In this document: positions 32,101 through 42,174 of the stretch, one piece after another
How positions within the stretch are numbered: position 1 is the stretch's first letter
Layout: each line of letters starts with the position of its first letter
Assembly: GCF_029784155.1 (NCBI RefSeq)
Contig: NC_073692.1
Location: forward strand, 158,191,582 to 158,255,581
Direction of reading: 5' to 3'
Source: Uranotaenia lowii
Lineage: Eukaryota; Arthropoda; Insecta; Diptera; Culicidae
DNA length: 64,000 bases
Program-made: the position numbers and the translations under genes
Notes under the pieces: generated by a model
What the model saw: only the letters and a program-made list of their open reading frames with translations
Database searches by the model: none
What the model was told of the DNA's origin: nothing

Positions 32101-34690
32101 CACACAATTGAAACTGTCCGGATTCTAAATGATCATATAGCCTTAACACAAATAATCTTCAAACTTTTCAAATTGACTGATAATTGGTATTTGCAATCAA
32201 TACGAAAAATAACCCAAAAAAGGTTAAACAAACATCTTTTACTTATATGCATGGATCCAATAAAAAAAAAAATTGCACCCATTTTCGTTTTCGGTTTTGC
32301 GCATCGATGGAAGCTCACAGCCTGTTCCATCACGAGGTGACACGGAACAGTTTTGATAGAACGACCAATTTTCCCTGGAAGAAGAAGCAGTTCACATATG
32401 TGTATCAACCCGACCGCTACTACTCAACAGATATGTCACCCTCCACCCCCTTCGAGGCAGATGCCCTATTTTCGTTGCGAGTTGAAAGACGATTTTCTCT
32501 TTACGACAAGACTTTCAAGAAATTTCAACTTTACGACAAAGAAGCTGAATACGGCACCCCCTCGATCAATTGAAGCTATCAAAAGTGTTAAAAAATTTCA
32601 AATTGTTTTGAAAGTAAACTTTGTCAACCGACAGCTCATTGTGAAAGAACTTACACACAAAGACGAGAAATTTTCAAAACATTTGAAAAATTCGTTTAAA
32701 ACCATTTTGAAACATTCAGAAACTCGGGACTCGAAGCTTCCGGGATGCGTATCCACTTGAGCAAAATCGATGATGATGGTGGTGGCGAAAGACGTTCGAT
32801 CAAAGTCGATTCCTCCGATATTTCGTAGGGAGCTAGCTTACTCTTTTCCAAGGAAATGGAAAACCCTGCAGGTCATGGACTAGCTTCGATGTGTGTAAAG
32901 ATGCTGTCGTTGGGAGCTTTAGAAAAGTTACACGTGGGGTTTTTTTTTTTTTTCAAAAATAAATTCACAAGAATGATTTCACGTAGAATAACGTTCACGG
33001 AAGCACTACAGGAATACAAATTGAGTTTCACCTTATGAAAATGTGTCACTTTAAAAGACACCCTCATTGAAAGACACATGAAAATAGGTAATATCAAGCA
33101 ATGAAAAAAAAACTCTGACACAATTCTGACAACTCTGACATAATCCGAACAATTTTCGGAAATAAATTAACAGATCAACGTGAAATTTTGAGAAAGTCAT
33201 TTTGTCAATTCCAATCTGGTAGAGTTAGCCAAAAAACATTTGAGCACCACTGTAGAAAATTTAAAATAATGTATTTCAAGCTTTTTTATTCACCGCCCCC
33301 TTTCTCGATATTTGAGAACTCACCCTAGTATTTTCAAATTTTTTTTATTGAAGTACAAAAAACATTTGTAGTTCTGGGATCATTCTCCGTCCTCATGTAG
33401 GCTCTCAACGCCACCCATGGGGGACCATTTTAAAAATCACTTATTTGAAAAGAACACTGGTTTAGATATGAGTTCTCTGAGAAAATTAATTTCGAAGACA
33501 GAGTTCAGTTTTGAATATGGAGAAACAAGTTAGAACTGAGTATTTAGAGTTGTGACGATATATTTGCATTTCGTGTGATGTTCTGTGTAAGTGACAATAA
33601 CTTATTGTTTCGTTCATGGTTGTCCATTTCTCCCCGAGCAGCTTGAAAAATGCAACTCAGTAAACTTTTTGTTCTGAAACACTTGCCCTGCTCTGTTAAG
33701 ACGCCGGGCGTACACCCAATCAAAGGGCAGAGAACGCTTCGCCAGGGTGAGAGCAAGAGAAAAAAATCATCACATTAATGCCATCATCTGGTGGAAAGAT
33801 GGTTGTGCACCAACTGCTGTCATCTTCATATAAAAAAAACGCTTTGACAGCACTTGGTGCACTACCGGTGCACCACCAGGATGAAAACGAATATGGCATA
33901 AGTGTAGAGGAGCAGCGCTAAAGCAACTCAGTAGGGATGGTTCTTTTCCAACAAAAAAAGGAAGAAGAAGAAGCAATATCGTTTCGTGCTGTTTGTTTGC
34001 CTACTGTGGTAAGAAGAGAAAGAAAAAAAATGCACTTCAGTTGTGTGTTTCGGGATTTCTCCTGCTCAAACAGTAGTGTTGCTATGGGCGATGGAAGCGA
34101 AAAGTTATTCTTTCTCTCCTTAAGGAAAACGCCTTTAGAACTGTCAAAAGTTGGGTGAAATTATAGCTGCATTGCATCCCACTTGCACTAATGCAAAACC
34201 ATCACCCAAATTCGTCAGCGCTTCCATCGCCTATTGGGGCACCGGTTTTGCTCGGCACTTGGCTTCGGCTGTACTCGGAAATGAGTGTAGAGCATTTCGG
34301 AATGAAGTGTGCTGCTCTACAAATCGTAGAAGATAACGGTGCGATTAACACAGCGCACTGTCGGATTTGAGAAGTGCGGACCAACGATGGTTTTGTTTGA
34401 CTGATTTGATCTTCTCAAAAATTTCCTTTTATCATAAACAGAATTTTACATTTTGAAGTGTTGCCATTTAATTTATTGAGTTTAAATATAAGACGTTCTA
34501 AGTATGCATTATAGATGGCGCACGAGTTGTCCAAAAATTGAAGTCAAAAAACTTCTTCATTGGACGTTATCTAAAAACCATTTGACAAAACATCACAAAA
34601 ATTGGGACATGTATACAGTAGCTTCGCTGAAATTTTCATCAATTCACACCCATGCATTCAAAAGTTATTCATAAAACAAATTCATTCAAA
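32101..34690. other. Intergenic with no supported gene
   Basis: The longest frames are plus 32184-32573 (129 codons) and plus 32353-32760 (135 codons). They overlap each other and show no recognisable domain or coding bias. A hairpin-forming dispersed repeat lies at 34080-34240. Confidence 0.45.
34080..34240. repeat. Hairpin-forming dispersed repeat, copy 1
   Basis: Nested inverted words occur here: TATGGGCGATGGAAGCG (34083-34099) against CGCTTCCATCGCC (34219-34231), and TTGGGTGA (34151) against TCACCCAA (34202-34209). A similar block with the same order, including GCATCCCACTTGCACT, occurs at 48255-48385. Confidence 0.55.
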
Positions 34691-34694
34691 ACTT

Positions 34695-34890
34695 CTAAGC
34701 CAGAGGTCATGAGATTGAATTCCGGTCACGGCATACATAGTACTCTTTCTGTGGGTTGGTGGTTTCAGCATTTGTAAAATGCTAGCCATCATATCCTTGA
34801 AAGATGTACGCCTTAGAGTAAATTAGATCTCTTCAAAGAAACATGAAGTTTCACTGAGATCCTATGTGTGTGTGTTCGTTCGTCGTTTAA
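34695..34890 (+). mobile_element. 5'-truncated tRNA-type SINE remnant
   Basis: A degenerate box B (GAGATTGAATTCCGGTC, near 34710) is followed by a body with GTGGGTTGGTGG, CAGCATTTGTAAAATGCTAGCC and GAAAGATGTACGCCTTAGAG, the layout of mosquito tRNA-SINE bodies. Box A is missing or unrecognisable. Confidence 0.45.
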
Positions 34891-34967
34891 CTCGTAGAAG
34901 CATTATTATTCACTTTTTTTAAGTGTTGCATTTTTATTCTTATGTTTGTAAACAAACGTGATCGCCA

Positions 34968-36262
34968 GATCACGCTCCACTTGGTCTAACCACCTCGCTC
35001 GTTGCGCCCCCGCTCGTCTTGTTCCTACCGGAATCGTAGCGAACACCTGTTTTGCAGGACAGTCGTCCGGCATTCTCGTAACATGTCCCGCCCAGCGTAT
35101 CCAGCCAGCTTTCACCACCTTCTGAATACTGGGTTCGCCGTAGAGTCGCGCGAGCTCGTGGTTCATCCTTCGCCTCCTCACTCCGTTCTCCTGTACGCCG
35201 CCAAAGATGGTTCTTAACACTCATCGCTCGAATACTCCGAGTGTACGCAGGTCCTCCTCGAGCAATATCCATGTCTCGTGCCCGTAGAGAACAACCGGTA
35301 TAATGAGCGTCATATACCTCAGGTTACACTTCGTGCGAGGGCTAAGTCTTCTCGACCGCAGTTGCTTGTGGAGTGCATAGTAGGCACGACTTCCGCTGAT
35401 AATTCGCCGCCGGATCTCACGGCTGGTGTCATTGTCTGCGGTCACCAGTGAGCCGAGATAGACAAAGTCTTCGACTATCTCCAGCTCGTCGCCGTTGATC
35501 GTGACCTTGTTATTACTGGACAAGCGGGTTCGGTCGGTCTCGGATCCGCAGGCCAGCATGTACTTCGTCTTGAACGTATTAATCATCAACCCAATCCTTC
35601 CTGCTTCGCGTTTCAGTTTGCGGTAGATCTCCTCCACCGCCGCAGATGATCTGCCGACTATATCAATGTCATCGGCAAAGCTGATAAGTTGACTGGATCT
35701 GTTGAAAATCGTGCCCCGCATTTCGCCCACCGCTCGTCGAATAACACCTTCTAGCGCCACGTTGAACATCATGCAGGATAGACCATCACCTTGTCGAAGC
35801 CCCCTGCGCGATTCGAATGAACTCGACAATTCACCCGAAATCCGCACACAGCACTGCGTTCCATCCATCGTCGCCTTGATCAGTCTGATCAGCTTCCCGG
35901 AAAAGCCGTTCTCGTCCATAATTGAACGGCTTTGAAGTCGATGAATAGATGGTGCGTAGGGACTTGGTGTTCCCGGCATTTTTGGAGGATTTACCGTAAT
36001 GTGAATATCTGGTCCGTCGTTGACCGTCCCTCCATGAAGCCGGCCTGATGACTTCCCACGAATCTGTTTGCTTGTGGCGTTAGGTGGCGGAGTAGGATTC
36101 GGGACAACACTTTGTAGGCGGCATTGAGGGCAGTGATCGCTCGGTAGTTCACACAGTCCAACTTGTCGCCCTTCTTGTAGATGGGGCACTCCTCCGGTAG
36201 CTGTTCTGTGTCACAGATCCGGACTATCAACCGGTGTAGGCAATCGGCCAACTTGTCTGGGC
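34968..36262 (-). pseudogene. RTE-like non-LTR reverse transcriptase fragment, copy 1
   Basis: On the minus strand two frames supply an RT: about 36262-35991 carries CPIYKKGDKLDCVNYRAI and GSHQAGFMEGRSTTDQI; about 35940-35221 carries GLRQGDGLSCMMFNVALEG (motif B) and FADDIDIVGRS (motif C). A third piece to 34968 has the C-terminal IRWAGHVTRMPDD region typical of RTE-like elements. Motif A reads FIDFKA and then jumps directly to a downstream block, so the AFD part is deleted. Frameshifts separate all three pieces, the endonuclease is absent, and the C-terminus stops at DLA. Dead copy. Confidence 0.8.
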
Positions 36263-36977
36263 TATATGAAGAAGATTAATCACCGTAATTTATGTTTGTT
36301 ACTTTAATGTATCGGCCTTAGCGGTGAAAAGTGATGTCCTATTTAGTAGGGACATCTTTACAGTTTACTCTAATGTTAGGACACGCTCAGAACAAATAAG
36401 CTACACTAACTTAAAATACGCAATCATGATCTGGCATTAGAGCCCAGGATCGAAATACTGGATCAATTTTCCGTATTAGGATAATACTTTCGATCAGAAT
36501 TCAGATTAAAATTCGGAAACCAGATTCATGATCAGAAAAATGGATCAGGGTCGAAACCATGAGCCTGGATCAGGATTAGGATCCAGGATCGAGCATCAAG
36601 ACTTAGGCAGGATACAGGGCAAAAATTCTGAACCATGCACTAAGATCAGAATGTGAGAGTGAAATTTGAAATCCAGGAGAAGATCCTAGGGTCACGATTC
36701 TGGAACTGAATTAAAGACTCATAATTTTGGATCAGCATTAGAGTACAAGAACAGAATCCGAAGTCAGCCACAAAATTAAGGAAACGAAGTTTTTTATGGC
36801 ATTTTCGGCGGAGAGAGAAAAAAATTATATTTTATAGAATATGAAAGAAAGGTGGATAGACAGACATTAGTGCGCCAATAGAAGAAAGCTTGATAGGTGT
36901 TGAAATTTTAAGCTCGAGGGCATGTTGATGAAAAGCTCCCCTGAATTGTAACGTCTTTGCTCTACACTAGCTAACTA

Positions 36978-39900
36978 CACTACTGGAAATAAGTATAAAG
37001 ACAACATAATTTTTACTGCTCTTACGTTTACAGTGTAAACAACTCTAACCGAATATTAGTCAATGTAAATGTAGTGGTGAGTAGAATATTACCTGTGTGT
37101 CAGAATGGGTTAGAATGCATGTGTGCGTGTCAGAATATAAATATTTTTGTTTTGCGCTTGGAATTAAGTAATTCATTTAGGGCCCCGAAGAAATTTTTGT
37201 TTTTTGAAGCTTCTGAAAAAAGTAACAAGCATTCAAACTTGAAATAGTGTCAAAATGACACTCTAATGCGGATGAGAGTTAATACGAAATGAACTGATGG
37301 TAGCAAAGAAAGAAAACATCATTGGTGAAAGTTTTCACATTTTATTTAATATTTACAGGAAAAATGTCAAAAAATAGTCCTTTGAACGATTATGAAAAGG
37401 GTAGAGTAGATACTCTTCAAAAACAAGGGCTAACCTTGCGTGAATCGGCATCAGGATTGGTAGGAGTAAGAATGTGGTGCATAATTATCTGCTGCTAGGC
37501 GAAAAATATGCCACAAGTAAGTGATATGGACGTCCATCTTCCCTGACGCCGAGGTGTAAGAGGGAAATAAAACGACTGGCGGTCCACCAAAACCTGTCTT
37601 CTGAGGAAATCAAGGCGGAGATGAAGCTGACAGTATCTGGGCGTCGGATTCGGCAGGTTCTCAAAGACGATCCTAACGTTTCCTTCACCAAAACAACGCC
37701 TGTACCAAGACTTCTTCCTCGTCACAAAAAGCCCGTTTTGCTTTTGCCGAAAAGTACCAATTTTTTAACCAAGAATGGTCCAACGTGGTTTTTAGTGACG
37801 AGAAGAAGTTCAACCTAGACGGGCCAGATGGTTTTAGCAGCCGCTGGTACGATAAGAGGCAGAAGAGGCCAACGAGAGAGAAACGAAACTTTGGTGGAGG
37901 ACCTGTCATGGTGTGGGTCGGCATAAGCATAGCTGGAAAGACACCTGTTTGTTTCATCTCTATCCGGATGGACTCACAGATGTATTGCCAGCTATTAGAA
38001 GAAGTTCTTGTTCCATTTTCGGAAAATTGTATGGACGAAAACATGGTTTTCCAGCAAGACAATGCCATGCGTCCAGAGCTACGAAAGAGTTCTTGGAACT
38101 TCATAACATCCCTCTTTTGGAGTGGCCAGCCTGCAGCCCGGATCTAAATCCGATCGAAACCGTTTGGGGGCTTCTCTCCCGTAACATTTCCAAGCATGGC
38201 CGAAGTTATGAATCGGCTGGACAAATTAAAATGGCGATTCAGGACGAATGGTCTAATCTGGATCCGAACGTTTTGAAAAGCTTCATATCTTCTATCACGG
38301 AGCAAAAAGTATAGTATTTGCAACAATAATCCACTTATTTTCAACTGTATTGATGATTGATTCTCGGCTAACTATAAATATCAAACTTTCAACCATAAAT
38401 ACAACAGCATATCTGATGGACTTTCAATCACCAACGAATAAAACAATAGATTCAACTGTAAAGATCTGATAGATTTTATGCAATCAACTATAAAGAATGC
38501 ATATCCAACTACTTTTGTACAATTGAAAACCGGCATATAATCATAAATATAATAAATTATACTATACTATTCTGATCGTTTTTTTCACTCTTAATCATAA
38601 ATGTGATAGATTCGACTCTATTATCTGATTGTTTTTTTACATTCACCTATAAATATAATGGATTCAACTATTTTCCTCTGATTAATCACGATGCATTGAA
38701 CAATAAATATGATACATTATAGTATATTTTATAATGGATTTAACAGTACGTAACAATTATTTTATTAATGTTTTTAGAATATGATTATTAGGGGGTTTTC
38801 GGATTATTTTGAAGGACCTGAAAGAAGAAATATTATTTTAGGAGAACTTGATTTATTTTAATGAATTGTCCATGATTTCGTTTTTACAAAATAATAATAA
38901 TTATAAATACAAAATATTTATCCTATGCACATTCAAAATTGCATTTTTTTTCCTCGCTGCTCGGATTTCTGCCATTATGGGGAGATGATGCTCCTTGCTA
39001 GCAAAATTTCGGGAAACCCCTCTCGATCGGAGATCGGAAGATTTTTTTTAACACGTTTACACTTCTTCATTATTATTTTCATCATGGTTGGTTCCTCTTC
39101 GGATTTTCGTATCGAGGGTTGTCCACTCGGAATTTTAAGTGAATAATGCTCCTCCTCTCTGATGCGAGTAGTGGAAACCGGTAATATAAGGTGAGTAGAA
39201 AAGCCAAAATCTTTCTTCCGATGATCCCACACACATCAAAATCGAATGCCGGATGATTGGGGGGCTACTTTGAAGGGGTTGTTGGATTTTAATGATTGAT
39301 TGATGAGAGGATAGAAAAAAACGATTAAAATTTTGCACTAATTTTTTTTTTCGGCTCCTTTGGTTATCTCGGGCTGCTCCCGATCCAATCGTTCCGTTCT
39401 CTTGGTTCTATTTCAAATGGTTCGTCCTTTCTCAAGGCCGGATAGTCTTCCACCGGAAAAATGGATGAAAATGATTGATTTCTTTCAATTTTGGATAATG
39501 CGGGGAACATTGACCAGCAGCTTTAATTGAAATTTATACGCACAATACTTTCACGGATATTTTACGAGCACGGATTTGTAACGAGAAATGGCTTATTGAG
39601 AGGACGAGGCCGTGCAGGTGCCCTCAGTTTTGACGGATGCCTCGAGAAATACCGACGACGGACAAAAAAAAAACAGTGCAGCTCACTGCCGAAAATTAAA
39701 AAAGGCGACGAGATGGCACGCGACGACGACTACGCGAGTGCATAAAAACTTTCTCGGAAATGGCGGCAAGAAAAATTGTGGATATTTATGTATGTGTGAG
39801 ATCGACTTCGATAAAAATAGCAGTGGTGCCAATTCAATCAAACATAACGATTGTTGATTAAAGGAATACACTGTTAATTTAAATTGCTAATAAAACCCAT

Positions 39901-40336
39901 TATATAATTGTATTTGAACTTATTATGTTTATAGTTGAACGTGAAAAAATCAACTACACTTCGATGATTGCTATAACAAGCTGAAATAATTAGATCAACT
40001 GTCGTCTTTTTTCTCCGTGATGCCACGACGATAGCAAGAAGTCATTGCCAAGAAAGGCGATGCTACACATTATTAAAACACTTTGTTTTTGAAAATCAGA
40101 TCAATAAAAACGTGTTTTTCTAATAAAATAGATTTTGTCTTTATACTTATGTCCAACCCGAAAATCAATTGTTAGAGCATATATATTTTAAGATGCATTA
40201 ATCTTGCGAAACAACTGTATTTCAAGAAATGGCATTCTTCTATGAATCTACCGTGGACAAGTGTTGAATTGAATAATCACAGGAAAGTACAGAATTTCCT
40301 TTATACAGCTTGTCTTTATACTTATTTCCAGCGGTG
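36978..40336 (+). mobile_element. Tc1-type DNA transposon, 3.36 kb, both ends present
   Basis: The left end TA|CACTACTGGAAATAAGTATA (36976) and right end TATACTTATTTCCAGCGGTG|TA (to 40338) are inverted repeats sharing a 21-bp perfect core and bordered by TA, the Tc1/mariner target. A partial extra copy of the right-end motif lies 175 bp inside (40136-40156), which may be an IR/DR-type internal repeat. The transposase remnant lies in the left third. At 3.36 kb it is about twice the usual Tc1 length; the extra ~1.8 kb after the transposase carries AT-rich words of TCAACTATAAATATAAT type near 38340-38720 and inverted copies near 39915-39990, suggesting a nested insertion. Confidence 0.8.
37364..38314 (+). 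pseudogene. Tc1-type transposase, frameshifted
   Basis: The ATG at 37364 opens MSKNSPLNDYEKGRVDTLQK, the first helix-turn-helix of Tc1 transposases. A one-base slip near 37460 shifts the frame into KNVVHNYL, and coding homology continues through VSGRRIRQVL (second HTH). The catalytic domain follows with FSDEKKFNLDGPDGF (first Asp), VFQQDNAM (second Asp, about 38058) and CSPDLNPIETVWG (Glu, about 38156), in two frames. About 95 nt separate the second Asp and Glu codons, slightly less than a DD34E spacing and not divisible by three, so a small deletion lies there. Full span would be about 315 codons, near the ~340 of the family. Several frameshifts mean no active enzyme is encoded. Confidence 0.85.
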
Positions 40337-41860
40337 TATGCATGAAAAACTGAGAAACAGCTAAGAAGCCGGGGGGGGGGGGGGGGTTTAACCCTTCCCA
40401 TGAGAATCCAAGTTAAGCTAAATGTTTTTCTCTTAACTCAAAAATTTAAATTTTTAATCAAATTTGGATGAACAACTAAAAGTGAATCAAGAGTAACAAT
40501 TTTGACAAACAACTAAGGCCTAACCCTCCAAATCTTATCCCTGGTCCACAATTTTACTAAAGTTAAAAAAATCCTTACTTTTTGATAGATTTTTAAAGAC
40601 TGTATTTGAAGAATGCTATCAAAAGTTACTCAATAAATAAATAAGTGCATGAATTTTGGGTGCAGTCCTTAGTCCCGTATATAGAATATTATTCGGATGA
40701 TAAGGTGTAAAGAAGAATAACATCCATAAAATACATTTTTGGAGCGAATTTTATCCAAATAAACTGGCTGATGATGAAACAACTTTTCGAGTGTGTTGTG
40801 CTTTATTTAATTGAAAAATTCCCAAATTTGCCTGGATATTGTCCAGATCTTAGGTTGTACTTTGAAATCAAATGCCCGGATTTCTTCACTGAGTAAGCTT
40901 AGGTTTGAATCATTTCCGATGTTCTGGTTCCATTTTTTTTTTAATCCGAATGTGTTGCCTGTTATCAGATTCTGGAATCTGTACCCAGATTATTATTCTT
41001 AATTTTAAGTTCGGTTCATCATTGGAACAAAACCCTGATTGAAATTTTGGTCTTGCATTTGAAACTAATATTAGATTAATTTTCCATGTTCGAAACTCAT
41101 CATACTGGAATATTGAATGAAAATTTTGAAAACCGCAAACCATTTTTAAGATTTTGATTTCAAATTTTTACTCTAAATTAATTAAATCATGGAAACTTTG
41201 AAAGTTCCATAACGGCGATCCAGAATTGAAATATCAGAGTTTCATCATACAGAATTTTTATTTAGATTCATTTGTTGAAATACGATTAAATAATTGAAGA
41301 TAGAATCCATATAGAATCAAAGATTCATAATTCAAATGAGAGATTTCTGGTTGAGGTTTCTGTTAAAAAATACCCTTGTCGGTTCATAATTATTGAGAAT
41401 TTTTGTTTGGAATTTAGATACAGAAACCAATTTCAATAAGAGACTCAGAATTTTTATTCAGGTTAAAAACGCAGAACTCAGATTTGTTATTAAAATTCAA
41501 AATTGCTCCAAAAAATCAAACCTTAATTATAAAATAAGATCTGAATTAATTTTCAAAATTGCGTTCTGGGAAAAATCCGAATTTCAATTTTATCGAGTTA
41601 ACAAGAGTTGAAAAAAATACTATTTGAACCCCAAACCTAATCTTCTACGTTTATTCCTTAGTATTTGATACATTTTCACCAAAGTTTTCCTTTCGAACGA
41701 AGTTGTCAAGATCCCTTCTTTATTTTTTAAAGCTAAAAAAAATTGGAAACTTTAGGACTTAGTTTGGAAAGTAGTGATTTTAAGTGAATAATTTTTAATT
41801 CAAAAGAACTTAACCCAAAAATTAGATACTCCACGTATTTTTTTAAACTTTTCTATATGT
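40337..41860. other. Intergenic, no gene seen
   Basis: AT-rich DNA with a G homopolymer of about 17 bp near 40371-40387 and no supported frame. Confidence 0.55.
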
Positions 41861-41944
41861 ACCGTAAAACGGGGTAACTTTGATCATCGGGGTAACATTG
41901 ACCAACAATAAATTTTTCCACATTTTTTTTTTTTTAAATATGTC

Positions 41945-41950
41945 TTTATT
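41945..41950 (-). terminator. Polyadenylation signal of the Juan-like element
   Basis: AATAAA on the minus strand, about 10 bases before the poly(A) tract (41923-41935), at the end of a ~225-nt 3' UTR. Confidence 0.8.
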
Positions 41951-42174
41951 TGTACCAATTCATCATTACATTTATATTACATTATTACATTAAATTAGGT
42001 GTTCAGTTCAATGATGAACTGTCCAGAGCCCTATAGTTCATTTATCACTATAATTTATTTATTTGAATTAATTTTGCTGAGTGCAATCAAGTATTTTTAT
42101 GTAGGAGAACATCCTGTAATGTCAAAAAATATTTTAAACTTACTACTAAAAACTAAAACTATCCTAAATTAAAA

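Noticed and set aside
32184..32760. Two overlapping open frames of 129 and 135 codons
   Set aside because: They overlap in different frames, show no domain, and no splice or promoter context supports either.
35002..35217. Plus-strand frames antisense to the RTE-like copies (also 56456-56757 and 63096-63397)
   Set aside because: Antisense shadows of the reverse transcriptase coding strand, present in all three copies for that reason.
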